NCBI RefSeq assembly: GCF_902362185.1
Contig: NC_044509.1
Coordinates: 7,827,447-7,891,446 of the forward strand
Direction of reading: 5' to 3'
DNA: 64,000 nt
Origin: Chanos chanos
Taxonomy: Eukaryota > Chordata > Actinopteri > Gonorynchiformes > Chanidae
Shown here: positions 1-14,575 of the stretch, piece by piece
How the letters are laid out: each line of letters begins with the position of its first letter
Position numbering within the stretch: the first letter of the stretch is position 1
The notes under the pieces: model-generated
Told to the model about the DNA's origin: nothing
Databases searched by the model: none
Seen by the model: the letters and a program-made list of their open reading frames with translations, nothing else
Program-made: the position numbers and the translations under genes

Positions 1-151
1 TATCCCTCTCTTCAGTCCTTCATCTTCTCCCCCTCTGTGTCTCTAGTGAACAGCTGGTGAAGAGAATTCCTCCAATCCCCCCTCAACACAGTAATCTCTG
101 TCAGCTCACACGTCTGTCTGTCAAAAGGCTCTTTATTCACTAGCCGGCCCA

Positions 152-154
<3 letters not shown>

Positions 155-188
<34 letters not shown>

Positions 189-263
189 GTGTGTTGGTGT
201 CTGTGTGTGTGAGCGTGTGTGTGGGACGTTTTGTTTATGTAGGAGTGGGTGAGAGTGTGTGTG

Positions 264-304
<41 letters not shown>

Positions 305-319
305 CTGCAGCGTGAGCAC
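155..319. repeat. (TG)n microsatellite, interrupted
   Basis: Long TG dinucleotide runs broken by short unique words. It lies in the presumed intron 2 of efnb3. Confidence 0.9.
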
Positions 320-734
320 GTGTGTGAGTGTGTTATGTTTGTTTTTGTTTGAGATGATGATGTGTGTGTGTTGTGCATGTGTGCTTTTTTTTCTTTTGGT
401 AATAACTCTGAGCAGTTCGGAGCCTCCATTCGTGGAGTTTGTGTTGGGACGTAAAGCCAACTTGAATCTCCTTCACGATGGGGAAACAGCATGAGTCTAC
501 GTGTGTGCGCATGTGTGTGTATGTGTATGCACGTATGTGAGAATTTCAATAGGTTACTCATTCTGTCATCCTCTGCTTTTGTGAAATATTTCCGTTTGCA
601 CTTCTTCCTTATAAAGGTCATGCATTTAGTCTCATCCACTAATTGGATAGAGAAGGTTTTACACAGTGATTCATTAACCTTCTGGCTGTGGCAGCTGTTC
701 ACAGTACACACATTATCTATATATGTCTACGCAC

Positions 735-1010
735 ACACACACACACAACACACACACACATGACTAAACCAGAATGGACTCAGACAGATACACAGACAAA
801 CACAGGGACAGAGACATAGCTGTGGACACATGGACACAGATACACACGCACAGATACGGTCACACACACACACACGCACACACATACATACAGACATAGC
901 CACACACGCACACACACATATACATACAGACATAGCCACACGTGCACACACACAGACACGTACACACATACAGACATAGGCACAGACACACACACAGACA
1001 CTGACACAGG
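735..1010. repeat. CA-rich degenerate microsatellite with recurring CATACAGACATAG-like word
   Basis: CA repeats alternate with a recurring word close to ACATACAGACATAGCCACAC, seen several times between about 885 and 985. This makes it part microsatellite and part small minisatellite. Confidence 0.75.
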
Positions 1011-1117
1011 GGCATGCCATAAGAACTTTTGACTCACATAGCACTGATTGTTGACCTAGATTGGGAAGGCGACATGTCACTTTATGTTACTCACAGTCAG
1101 CACTCGGCACAATCCTT

Positions 1118-1300
<183 letters not shown>

Positions 1301-1437
1301 CACTAAATCTGTATGCTTCATTTCCTCAGATAATTCCAACTTAAGACTGATAAATAAACCAACAACTATCTTTTAAATAATTAACTTCTATTTACAAAGA
1401 GCAGCGATACACACTGTGTCTTAAACACATACAGAGA

Positions 1438-1439
1438 GG

Positions 1440-1511
<72 letters not shown>
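1438..1511. repeat. (GA)n microsatellite
   Basis: About 70 bases of almost pure GA, ending in a short A run. Homopurine mirror repeats of this kind can form triplex DNA; that is general knowledge and is not shown by the sequence. Confidence 0.95.
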
Positions 1512-1514
<3 letters not shown>

Positions 1515-2966
1515 CATACAAGTAAGGTATATCTTGATTTTTACAAAACTCAGTATGGGCAGGAAAAACAAATGCTAAGGAGAAAAAGCAGACTTGTACA
1601 TCCACCACCATCTGAATACTTTCAGAAACAAGAGTACACCCAGCCACTCCTCTATTCTTGTAAATTATTGACTAAGTTTGGTTTGATGCGATGTAGCTTT
1701 GTTTTAGAATGGGACTTTCCTGATGTTGTTTTTAGACTGGGTTTGAGTTGAATGTCCCTTCGGGAGACTTTGCGAATGCAGATCTAAAAAAAAAAAAAAA
1801 AGTCTAAACAATGATACGGCAGCCAGAGTTATACAACTTTAAACATTGGCTCTGATCCTGGAGCAGTGGCACATAAACACTTCTCTCCACGCCCTGATTC
1901 AACCCAGACAAAAAACATATACCGCCCTAATGCCCCATACCAACACACACAAAACGCACCTACAGACACAAACACCCACATGCCCCTCAGAAATAAGGCC
2001 TACAAAGGAATGGGGATTCATGCGAGTTCATGTCCACAAGCAAATAAACTTTCGAAAAGTCATTCATATCACACATGCGCGTGCACGCACACACGCGCGC
2101 GCACACACACACACACATACACACACAAATCAAAATGGGTCATTTCTGTGCAGTGCCCTTGAGCAGAGTACAGGAGCCCATTACAAGCAATTAAGAGCCA
2201 GCACACTAAACCACCTTAGCGTGTTTATGCAAATATGCCATCCAAGAGACCAGGGGATGAATTTCCTCTACAACCTCTCTCTCTCTCTCTCTCTCCCTCC
2301 CTCTCTCTCTTTGCTCCAGCCTCATTAACTGGCATATTGTATAAATTAACAAATGCCAAGATAGGTTAATTAAAAATGATTTCCCTATGGAGAAGACACA
2401 CACACACTCATAAACATAGAACAGACTTGACTTATTTATCCATCTATTGATCTCCAAAGACCCAGATATGAGGGAGAATAAGATGAAGCTATAGGATGAA
2501 GTGCCTCTAGGACCACTACTTGTGATTGGACAATGCAAATGAGCTTCTCATCCAAAAAGCCCATGGCTTAAACTGTGCATATCAACGCATTCACGTTATC
2601 GGCACAACAGACGAAATATTCGGTAATGAAATATTCCTCACATGTTTCTATGCTACAGATGATTTCAAATGACAAAATGACTAAAAGATGAAATATTAAC
2701 AACTGATCAAATTTATGCGTCAAATTAATGAGTGTTGAATTTTTTTCTTCTCCGTGTAAAAAAAAAAAAACAAAAACAAAACGAAGAAAGAAAAGTCCTG
2801 GAGTTACACAGAGTTCATCTCAAGAGTTATTTTATATTCCATTAACGCATTAACGCCAACACATGCTAGCGTCCTCGCGAGAATGCTACTCGGCACAGCG
2901 TAATTTATACCGACAGATCTACCGCGCGCCGATTGCTGAAATACAAAATGAATATGAATTCCTCAC

Positions 2967-3534
2967 AGATGATGTAGTAGTCTTGTAGACTCTTGAATTC
3001 ATGGCCCCACAGGTTAGGAGAGAATTCCTGAAATTTGATGGTGAAACGCATGTCGCTGTTGGGTTTGTCGCAGGTGAGGAGGAGGTTGGGGGCGCCGATG
3101 ACCTCACACCGGTCGGCCTGCTCCCGCGTGGACACCAGGTAGAGTTTGTAATACTCGTATTCGGGAGGGGAGTGGGGTCCGGCGGGGCTGGAGGCGGGGC
3201 AGATCAGGTCCAGGCGGTCTCCTATCTGGGGGTAGAGCACGTACCCCCTCTCGTCTCCAAACCTGCCACGGACAGAGAGAGAGAGAGAAAAGAAGAAGGT
3301 AAGGATGGTATCCACGGCAACGGAGATAGGTGGTCTGATATTTAGCCTGCTGCTGTGGCTGACGGGTTTTTGCTGTGTGTGATGCTGGGGTTGCCCTTTT
3401 GTTCCCGCTGATTTTTTCGGAGATGCAAACACTGCTCTTGGTGCCAGACAGTGTGTGATGGACATGAAGAGGTGTGAGGCTGTGAGTGTGTGTTTGCGTG
3501 TGTGTGTTGAAAACATGAGTGGCTAGTTGTGAGG

Positions 3535-3568
<34 letters not shown>

Positions 3569-6500
3569 AGTGAGCAGGGGCTGTGTACGAAGGCCGTGCT
3601 TGGAGAACTGTCTCAAAGAACTGTTAAGATTAAACAGAGAAGAACAGATTTTGGGGTCTGATACTGATTCTCTCTCTGATCTCCAACATTAAGACTCCAT
3701 TTACTGGATAAACCACTTAACTAAACATTAACCGCTCACACTGAACACACTGCAAAGGCCACTAAAGTGTGAATTAACTCATTAAAGTGACACGATGAAC
3801 TATGGCATTTACATAGGTTTAATTAACACAAGCATAAATCATTTAAGCCTATCAAAGTGATAAAGATACAGTCAAAGGCCAGGTATTGACTGATACACTG
3901 GTCAGAACCACATAACTGTCTCGCATTAATTCTATGTGTGAATAGAAATGCCAGAGTATACTCTGATTTGGTCTTGTAATGCTTTACACACATGAATAAG
4001 TGATCTTGTATTCTCAGTATTCATTTGGTTAAACGCAAGGCTAAACGCTCCGTGGCGGCTGCTAAAACACGGTCAGTCTACGGCTGTGTCCCTGACAAAA
4101 ATCTCACCTGACATTTACCAACGTGACATTTCAATCTCATTCAGAATGTGAGGGGGAGTGAATTCTCAACTTCAGGATTCAACTTGCACAAGATAACGGC
4201 TTCACTCTTGAGTTTTTCTTTCTCTCTTTCTCTCCTCTAAGTATGTAATGCCCTGAAAACGCTATGACATTTCCGCTCGGCGGGGACAAGGAGAGGAGAG
4301 GCTAATTAACTGGGCCCCGGGAACAGCTCTGACACCGAAGATACTGGTTTGCATGCACATGCTCTTTCTCTCTCTCTCTCTGTTTCTTCTTCTTCTTCTC
4401 TCTTTCTCTCTCTCACAAACACACAAACACGCGTACGCACACACACACACGCAAACACATGAACTTGCACATACACACACACTGATACACACACACACAC
4501 ACACAAACACAGACACCTATTCATATCTATAGAGAGTGAAGATTAATGTGAAGGTGGAAACATGAAAAAGGAGTCATAAGCCAGTCGAAACACCTGACCT
4601 GCTGTCTGACGCCACACACATTAGCACTCAGTCAGCTGTGTGTCACACTGCCACACACATGTGACCTCAGCACTGATCAGAGATCAGGACCCCGTTTGCC
4701 CCCTCCTAAGCTAAATGACCGGCCACACACACAGACACAGACACACACACACACACACACACACCCCTAAGCTCCTCTCCCACCATTGAGCGTTAGCAAA
4801 CGGAGGCATTTAGCTCAATAGACCCTTAACAAAACACGTATTTAAATTCTCCAAGGTCACGCATCTCAAATATCCATGTAAACGACAGTCTGGCAGCGAG
4901 CACCAATCGGTCAGAAAGATCTTCACCGCCAAAAGAACTCCTTGTATTTGCGACGCTAATCTCGGCCAATACGTTAACTATAAAGTCGAACTGATAAGGG
5001 ACTTACTGATTTGTTCACCGCAAGCGATTTAATCATATCGCATGCTTTAACTGAAGAACTCTCTTGACACCATACGTACTATGAAATCTACACTAATTTG
5101 GTTTGCGCCTCCTATGTTTTGACAGAATTCGGTTCACAGGAAGGTCACTGGATGTCTGGATTAACCATGTGACTGTGCCGAGACCTTAGTGCTTGTTTCA
5201 AAATGAGTAAGTTCGTGGGAGCGATGAATCTACTTCATTATCTCCTTTCCTTCAAAGGTCAATTAGCAGACAATTAAAAGACAGAACAGAGAACAGATCT
5301 TTGGAGTAACCCTATTTTTGTGTGGCCTACACAACATCCGAATGAAGATGTCAGATTTTAGCGTTAGGGTTAGTGAAAAATGAAATATTTCATTTTAACA
5401 ATCGGCATTCGTGTGTTTTGTCTCCCCAGCTTTGAATGTTTTGTCCGGATGTCCTTCTAGAATATCCTTTCAGGATGCTGTAGACCTGTAGGAGTCTGCG
5501 TTTAAAAAGAATTCACACAGACAAAGTCTGGAGATGACAGCAAACACCTTAATGCTCCTCAAAAAAAAGTCAAAAAACGACATCTACATTCTCAGCAGAG
5601 ATCTCGCCAGCCCAATTTATCTTTATTCGCAAAAAAGCCAAAAAAAAGGTGGGGGGGGGGATCTGTTTTACATGCTACATCACCATATTCAACCTTTATT
5701 TCAATAAAAACAAAACTGATCACTATCATCTAACTGTTAATCACATTTATCCCTTAATTATGATTATCTGATGATGTTTATTCCACGCATAAGGTCATCA
5801 ACTGTGATATCAAAATAGGCTTTGCTATATTTATTTAAAACTCATTACTTCCAGTATTGGAGGCAGCCAAAAAATGAAATTGTTAACAATTTTATCACAT
5901 AATTATGTTCTGATTGTTAGATTCTGATATCTAATTTTGAAAAAAAAAAAACCCCAAAACACAATTTGTTGAGGTTTCATACATATTTTGTATGAAATTT
6001 TATTGGAATATTTTGTTCCGTCTCACTTTTCATGAGCGTGTGTAATTTACGGAAGATATGCCAAAAACCTGCATTCATGCAGATCCAATCTGTTAGAGAG
6101 AGCTATTTACAAAAAATCCCAAAAAAGGGGTACTATTTTCCTCATAACACAGCTCCGGGCTTGCTCTAAGGGGTTCTGCTAAGCTGCTTTGTGACAAAGA
6201 TTTTGTGAGGGGGAAAAAAAAAATCACTATGCAAATAAAGTTGAAGTGAAAATCAAAATGAATGGAGGGGAAGCACAATGAGAAACTCCTCTTGATGTGA
6301 ATGAGCATGGTGTTCGGGTATGCCTCTTTAATACGATTAAAAGTTTAAAAAAAAGTAAAAGAAAAAGAAAAATGTGTACAGAGTCTGATAAAGTAATCTC
6401 TATTCAAACTACAAAAGGCTATGCCACTTATATGTATAATTTTTTTTTTTTTTTTTGATAGAGCAATTACAGCGACTGTTTTCAAATGCAAAAAAAACCA

Positions 6501-8462
6501 AACCAAACCAAAACAAAACAAAACAAAAAAAAACAACTTAAAAAACATTAGTCATGAAACACATCGAATGGGGAAAAAAAAAAAATAAGTGAAATGAACG
6601 AGACCGCGTGGAACAACAGAAGCGACAACAAAACAATAGTAAAAAAAAAAAAAAACGTCCCCCGTAAACTCAGACTGAGGAAAGGACAGGAACTGACTGA
6701 ATATCTTCGTGATCGAATCTGACAGGGATCAGCCTACATTATAAGAATCCCCATTACAGGAACACAGATATCATCTATAGGAGGGGGGGGGGGGGGAGAG
6801 AAATGTCAAAGTTTATGACATTTACGAGACCATCTCAGTCCATGTTGCAATAGCCAAACCATGGCTGAAGAGGCACTGAACTCAAAACTAAACCCAAATG
6901 ATCTGAGAAGACCCATACTGTGTGGATTTTGTTGTTGTTGTTGTTGTTGGTTTTCTGCTATTTCTGGTGTATCTCGTCTTTTAATTATCGCTTGCGATCA
7001 ATGTATGTGTGAAAAAAATAAGAATGTGAACAGAGTTATCGAATCAACCCGTCAGACACAGACGCAACAAAAAATCTCTTCCAGAACGGAGACTTTGAGT
7101 CCCCGTTACGTTAGTTAGAAATCTACGAAAACTCCAGCAAGGAGATAATTATAACAACAAACTCCTGAAGCCAAAACGTAGATGTGTAATTACCGCAACA
7201 CCTGTTTCCTTTGCCTAAATAAATTCAAATTAGTACTCATTCATCTGTCATTGTCTATTATGGCCAGCGTGTCTGTTTTTTTTTGTTTTTTTTTCTTTTG
7301 CTCCAAGCATGCCGAAAGGCTACGTAAGACCATAGCCCAACAGAGCCCGCAGACTCCGTGGCCCCAGGAAAGTCGATGAGTGTGTATGGTTTTATCATAA
7401 GTGCTTTTAGTGTGTTGTTTCATGTCTCTATCAGTGTTGTTTAATGAGCTCAGAGCCTAAAGATAATGGGTACATTCCAGTCCCCTGACTCACTCTTCAC
7501 CTACCAAACCCCCCTCTGCCCCTCCCCTTCCCCAAACAACAAAATACACGTCGGACCAATCAAGACACACGCAAACATACAGAAAACTATGACTACTGAA
7601 ATCACATTGTAATATTGGCTTAAATGAACTTGTGTCTGCATTCATTACACAGGGGGGTACTGAGGGGTGGTAAGAGGCACTCTGAGAGAGGGAGGAATGG
7701 GTGAAGTGGTGATTCTTCAGTTAATAGAATCACAGGAGAGGAGACCAAGTCTCAAAGCCTCTAACACTCATAGATTACATGAACCGCCCCCCCCCCCACC
7801 CAAAAAAAAAACCCCATCATACCCAAATCACTGAGATGATTAAAAATGAACAGGACTAAAAATAACTCTTAACTTTTGTTTGGAGGATAAAGTGCATGAT
7901 GGAGAGAAATGCACTGCAGATAGGGAGGAACTCCCTATCCTCCACAAACACATTCAGACTCAGACGCACACACACACACGCACACACGCACACGCATAGA
8001 CAGACAGTCCATCTATTCTATCACTAGGGAATTTGCTGCTTTTCATTCTTTGTGAAGTTTGTGAAGAAATTGTCAGTGTATAGTGTGTATGTTAAGTCTG
8101 TCTGTAAGAGAGTGGGAGAGAGAAACAGAACGGCTGTCAGAATTTAAATGAGCAGCTTTGCAGGAGACAGGATAACTACCTTATAATGTTTATGAGAAAT
8201 GACAATAGACAAACGATGACATTTATATGACCTAAGTAAAGCTAAAATTTTTTTTTGGAGATTTACGTATCTAGTTTATAAAACAAATGCATGGTCCCTT
8301 CATTGAAATTTATTTGTTTGTTTTTTAATGTCTTTTCTTAGCATTGTTATTATACCAAATTTACCATTTTTCTGTTATGTTTACCAATTACCTCCACCTC
8401 ATTTATCCAGGAAACATTGTTTAACCTACTTAACCAAAAAAAGACAGTAACACAGGCAATAG

Positions 8463-8499
<37 letters not shown>

Positions 8500-9499
8500 T
8501 GGGGGAGTATGAAGAGGGTCAGGATTAAATTAGGTAGCCATGGAGGTGAACTGACAAGAAGAGCATGGGCAAAACACAAACAATTTAATAAAATCATGAC
8601 AAAAATAAAGAAAAAAAAAAGAAAAGAGCCGGGAAATTGGCGCTCTCACGATACGTTTCGGGGGTGATATTTACAGAGACGGACAAGGCCTCTCACTGGA
8701 ACAGGTTAACTTGGAGAACACTATATGAACCCCCCCCCCCGCCGCCCCCCCACATTGAAAACCATCATCAGTATAATCTTAGGACTGTAATTACACTCCT
8801 CTCCACAACACACTGTAATCCTATGCCAAGGCTTTGAAGGCATGCCAAAGAAGCACCTTTGAAACAGAAAATTAAATCTAAGAGATAGACAAGGGAGAGA
8901 AGCTTCACAAATGATACTGGCAGGTATTAAGAGGATATGAAATATGAGAAAGGTAACAGCTATGCAATTACACGTGTGGAAATGTGAGCATGTGTTTATG
9001 TAAACATACATCAAAAGATGAGTCAGAAAAAAAAAAAAAGAAAAAAAAAAAAGAAGAAGTCTGGTATGAAGAATAAAATACCACTGGTTGTTCCGCCTCC
9101 TGTATCTTCAAAACTGTTCTTTTAAAAGAAAAACCTGCCTGATGTAAAAAAAGAAAGCAAAGAGATTTGTGGAGAATATTCCTTTTGAACAACACTCAAC
9201 TTCACGCAACTGTCACTAAAGAAAACGGATTGAGTAGCACTGCAGTAGCGATAGGTTTCTTCTGTTGTAACTCATAAATATGCTGATATTCCCATTATCT
9301 GCTGATGGTTTGAGTTCATGTCGATCCTCCTACAGAGTCACGTAATTGTTTTTTAGAAGGAGTGAAGTGAAAGAGAGAATTACCAGAGCTAAAAGACAAA
9401 GATGACATGATTAATCAATAAAAACAGAGAAGTAACTTAAAATGAAAGCCAAGGGAATGAAAGGGAGTGATGAAATGGTGGGAGAGGGAGGGGTGGAGA

Positions 9500-9533
<34 letters not shown>

Positions 9534-11085
9534 AAGAGAGAGAAAGAGAGAGAGAGCGTAAGGAGTAATAATCCTCTAACAGGCAGCTTTGTAGGCTAAA
9601 GGATGGTGGAGCGCTCCAAATGAGTGGCTGATAGGTAGGTGCCCTGTAAAGGATTATCCTCCCTTACTCACACCCCTTTAATCTGGGGTCAAGTGGTATA
9701 GTCCATTTCATGCCACATTCAAAACTGCTTTCAAGAGGAAAAAAAAAAAATCACAATAGGATTTTTTTTCTCCTAAAGAGAACACCTACAAAGTTGCATG
9801 AAGAAAAAAAAACAACAACAGAATTTGCTCAAACACAAAGGCTCAGTCCACTGTCTGTTCTCTTCATTCATAGAGCAGTCAGCATCAGAATTTTCAAAGT
9901 GTCAAAGTGTCTGTCATTCATCAACAATGGAAGGAAATCTCTGGACAATTTGTCGAATCACATGACATCAATAAAAAAAAAAAAAAAGTCTTGAAATCTC
10001 GTCACAGACACAGCTGATGTATCCCTGTCTAGAAAAAGGACATCCAGAACCACATAAACCAGCCTCCAAAGGGTTTTCCCACCAAAATGATTGCTTGGTA
10101 AGGGTAACTAGTACATTTCTGCCAAACGCTTTAGGAAAGGGCAGCGAGAAGATTTAACCTACAAACTCTCTGCTCCTCCTTAATCTTGGCGTACCGTATA
10201 TGTCGGCTAACGTTTTTTCCAGTCCTTGAAATGTTTTAATTTCAAAAGCTTAATCCAGTTAACCAGGCTTTTATCTGCTGCCAATTAGCAGCTGATTCAT
10301 TAAATATTGAACTGGCTGTGAAGGATTAATTTTTAATGTGCATCTAAGGCACGGAGTTGTTCAACAACTTCCCCTGGAGCGATGCAAAGAGACAGGCTGC
10401 ACTCAGAAACGTTTAAAGACGTTTACTGAGGGGGAAAATGCTCCACTTTGGATCTCGACGCACCTCGCCTTGCATCCCCCAACCCCTCCCGACGCTTCTC
10501 CTCAGCGGCACCCAGTCTGACACTAAAGCGGAGCCCACAGGACGCGGCTCCGACAGGTATCCTCAAGCATATTTCCATCAGGCATCCTCACGACAGCTCA
10601 TATCCACACACGCGACCACCTTATGACCCCCTAAATAAACAACGCAATGAGCTGTGCTCAGTCCTAACCTTAGTTACTGAGCAATTCCTCATATTTTCTA
10701 AAACCATGCAATAGTTTGTGACCTATTATCTAGCCTTTTGGAGTAAAGTACCAGTTTTAATGAAGACTCACACACACACACACACACACACATTTATATG
10801 TGCATGTTCGAGTACTTGAGTTGCAATAAGCTTCCAGTACGAGTTGGTAGTCAGAATGACTATTCTTTTGTCTATAAATAGTCTGTCCATGTGTCCCCTG
10901 GTGGCTGTATTTAATGTGCGGTGCTCCAAGGCACAAGGGTCCAGGCAGAGGAGCTGTCTGATGGTCCGTGAGTAAACACACTGACCTTTTCAGATATCTG
11001 AGCAACATTTCATTCCATATGGATGAGTGAGTCCCAGTGCAAAGCTCACCGTTTGTGTACTTCCCTTTACTACATACATACATAC

Positions 11086-11129
<44 letters not shown>

Positions 11130-12577
11130 TCATTTTTGACTTTTTTTGTGGTCCTCTTATCTTCACAATCTTTTGGAATCGTGTTTTGTCTGGTTTTCAT
11201 TTTTATCTTCTGTGGTTCTTCATTGCTCTGACCTCTCTCTCTCTCTCTCTCTCTTCCATTACCCCCATCTTTACATACACATGGTCCCTTTTGTGTGTGA
11301 CCAGTTACTTGTTCAGCTGATGTGATTTCTCTCAGCAAACAGATATGAACAAGTTTCAACTTGGTTCATTCTGCATGATCTCTGTGTATTAAGTTCAGAA
11401 CTACAGACCTGATCAAATTCTTGGAAGATTTTAAATTCAGATCGTATCTGTGTTTGGCACTCAAAATTTGGGCACATGCCATAAACTATTCTTTATGGGA
11501 ACACATTGGTTGCAACCTCTTTTTTTTTCAGCAGAAGTTGCAGGAGGGCTCTCTTTCGTCACATCATCATTTTTGTATTTGATCTGTTTTTCTCGAAAGA
11601 CCAAACCAGAGCCCAGAGGGGCAATGAAAGGGGAAGGTTATTAAAAACAAAGCTTTAGTGTAGGGTATGCGACCCATGCGTGAGAGACAACTGTGCCACC
11701 AGGGGCAAAGCACAAATTTCTTACCCATGGACGTTATGCACGCGACCCTTAATGAGGGAGCAATCAGCCATGAGGTACCCCCCCCCCCCCCCCCCCCCCC
11801 CCCGTCCCTATTCCCTTTACAATCGCAACGTCCGTCTAAACCCTCAATGGAGTTCTCTACGTTAAGAGAACATGGAAGCTCTCATCTTTTCCAAGTGGGC
11901 TAAGAAAATGTTTCAGATTTAATTTACGATTCAAGCTTGACTGACTCGCAAAAACATACAAAACACCGCGCTAATTTGCCAAAACGTGCATTACAACACT
12001 ATGGTAAGCCATGTGGATCAAGTCCAAGTTTAAACCTTATCTTTTCCTATGAAAAACTTCGAAAACTGAAGGGACAGTGATTTAGAGTCGTAACACTAGT
12101 GGTGTTACAGTTTTATATACATTTATGTTTTTGTTAACGAGCAGTTAGGTTATTCCATGTTGCATGCCATGTTCAACATCGTTAATAGTGTCAAATATTA
12201 ACATGCTATCTGAAGTCACTTTAGGCCCTTCTTTGCAACTGAATCCAAAGTTAACTGATAAAGACATTAGGTATGAAAAGAGATGTTATGGTTTAATGGT
12301 GTATTCCAATCCCCTGTGGAGAGGGCAAATTTAACAGGGCCACGGGGAGAAACAAATGCCGTTATACCGGGATATAGGACTTCTCTAATTTTGCTTCGAC
12401 CACAGTGGCGATATCTCCATTGCCTTACCTTCTATTCAGGGAATTCCAGTATATGGGCTCCATGTTGGTTGCAGCAACTGCTAAACAATCCACAAGGAAG
12501 ATAATCAGGAAACAAAAACTATTAGCGGAGTCCCAGAGCGCCATAACCACCCAGGCACCCCGTCTCTCTGCTCCCAT
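2967..12577 (-). CDS. efnb3: Ephrin-B3, first two coding exons (3' part outside the window)
   Basis: Membrane-anchored ligand of Eph receptor kinases, used in contact-dependent axon guidance with reverse signalling. Exon 1 is 12429-12577 (start MGAERRGAW) and encodes a hydrophobic signal peptide (FCFLIIFLVDCLAVAA) and then MEPIYWNSLNR; its donor is gtaagg. Exon 2 is 2967-3262, with acceptor ggcag and donor gtgagg. The join is phase 2 and restores NRRFGDERGYVLYPQIGD. Exon 2 carries most of the ephrin receptor-binding domain, three of its conserved cysteines, and the receptor-contacting loop EFSPNLWGHEF. GYVLYPQIGDRLDL and SPNLWGHEF fit ephrin-B3 better than B1 or B2. The membrane segment, cytoplasmic tail and PDZ motif would lie left of the window. 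The start ATG is the first in frame with the signal peptide. Teleosts often keep two co-orthologues, so an a/b suffix cannot be given. Confidence 0.9.
3263..12428 (-). other. efnb3 intron 1 (9.2 kb), no exon seen
   Basis: Bounded by the donor after exon 1 and the acceptor before exon 2. It contains GT/CA and CT microsatellites (about 3535-3565, 4366-4505, 4731-4764, 7966-7995, 8469-8496, 9496-9556, 10770-10792, 11090-11129), poly-A/T runs and a poly-C run near 11778-11803. Large first introns of ephrin genes often hold enhancers, but I cannot identify one here without alignment. Confidence 0.75.
11778..11803. repeat. Poly-C homopolymer
   Basis: A run of 26 C residues inside efnb3 intron 1. 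Its exact length may be unreliable because such runs are prone to sequencing error. Confidence 0.9.
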
Positions 12578-14575
12578 CTTACTCCCGTGAAAAAATGGGC
12601 AGGGGGAGCCTACTCAGACAAAGACTTTGCCGGGTGACCACGGGTGAAGTTCGCTATACCACTCGAAGCATACAGAGGGAGCGTGACTTCAGCAACCTCA
12701 CAAAAAAAAGCCACAAATTCAAGAATCGAAATCAGTATGCCTGCGAAAATGAAAAATAAAAAAGGTTTTCAGACCTATTGTGCTCTAGAACAAATACCAT
12801 TCGCTGGTGGTTATTCAGTTGTTTAATTCGCAGCCTATGTCAAAAGAAACAGTTCGGTACATCCATCGTTTTAAGGTATAAAAATAACTGCGGTCCTTGT
12901 GGTTAATACTGATGGTATTTCTCCGAGATGGAAAAGTAAACTGGTTAGAGTTTATTTTAGTTGACGATTCTTCTCTGTCTCTTGGACAGCGATGGTTGTC
13001 AACAAATTTTGTAGCCTACTGCAGACTGCCATATATTGTCCGTTGCGAGCGTCCGCTGCATCACATCCATTTCTTCTCTTGTCAAGCAAAATCACTTCTG
13101 AGCAAATGAATAAGGCATTTGGTCTTTCGGTAGACTGGCTGCTTAACTTCTGCTGTACTCTCCTCTCGCTTGAGGAAACCCTCTTATGACCACTGCTTTG
13201 TCTGCCGCACTGGAGTGTCACTGCGTTCTCGCTCGATTGTTCCGACCAGAAGTCATTCCTTAGACATACTCCTTGGAATTTGAAGATTAAAACAATTTAC
13301 ACACGGTGGTGAATACAGTACAAGTCGGTAAAGCCAAATAAAGATGAAATATCAGTGGGAATGCAAAGGAAAAAGATGGACTCTAACTGACATTCAGTCG
13401 ATGAAGTGAATTTTGTTAATTACTACCCCTTCAAGACGAAAACATTCCTTGTAAGGCAAGGTAAAATAAAATAAAAATCAGTATCCAGGTTTTTCGATTT
13501 TGCATAGAAGTCTGATAGTCTGTCTGGCGCACTCTTCCTTGCGGTCTCCGTTTACAGTCTCGCACTTGACTCGTGCACTGTCAGCGAGGGGGCTTGTTTG
13601 AAACGGTGGAGGGAGGGACTCTGAAGCTGACTTGATGTATTGAGTGTGTAACTAGAAGCGGAGGTCAAATCTGAATTCAGTTTCTCAATCCGGGAACAGT
13701 TGGAACACATTCATGCATGTTCAAACGAAAACGAAACGATACTTCAGTGTCCAAACACACCTAAAGGTAAATTTGTATTCACAAACACTGCTCTGTCGAG
13801 CACCAAAAATGTAAGAGTGCGAACCTTTGCAAATTGTTATTCATTCATTTTAGACAAGGTATTGTGCTTTCGGTGTTTCACACCAGTGAAGACTGTCTGT
13901 ATACGTAAGGAAAGACTCGCATCATCACGATGTGTTTGGCGTGGATTACATTTCAGTGGGAATGATTATTGAAAAATGAAATCTGGCAGTAGAAATAAAA
14001 CAAAGAGCAACAGCATCGTTTACTAACAAATAATTAAGCCATTCAAACTGAGAACAGCCTGTTTCGAAACTCTTACAAACATCTGTAGAGATTGTCTGGC
14101 ACAAAGATTCCATTAATCAGAAAAAATGGAGTCGAGTCAACAAAGGACTCAGACGGCGACCTCTCATGCCAAATACGTTTGTGGATCAACTGGTCCCCCA
14201 TCGCTCATTCTCCCTCTGCCTGTACGTCTTTTGTGACTTTTTCTGAGATCTAGTTGCAAATTATTCTGAGGATATTACAAATAATGCTAATGCAGTCTTG
14301 AGGCACAGGTAACAGTTAGATCCACAAGTTAGTTTAACGGACAAAGCAATCTGCTGCTTGAGAACTACTGACAAAAAAACCCCTATGCCTTGACTGCCCT
14401 CTTGTGGATTACTTATAATACAACCGTGCGGGTTTCTTGCGCAAACTCGTCTGAGATAGCATCACAGATGTCCATCAAGGTTACGAAATGACCATTTCAC
14501 TTTTCTGCTACGTAATTTGGCCACGAGACGATAAAGATTCCAAACGATAAAAGCAGCGAGTCGATTCAACGTTTA
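12578..14575. other. Intergenic: efnb3 upstream region and gigyf1 downstream flank
   Basis: Unique, moderately AT-rich sequence with few microsatellites. It should hold the efnb3 5' UTR and promoter directly above 12577. I see no convincing TATA box or CpG island. No open frame in it resembles a known protein. Confidence 0.5.
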
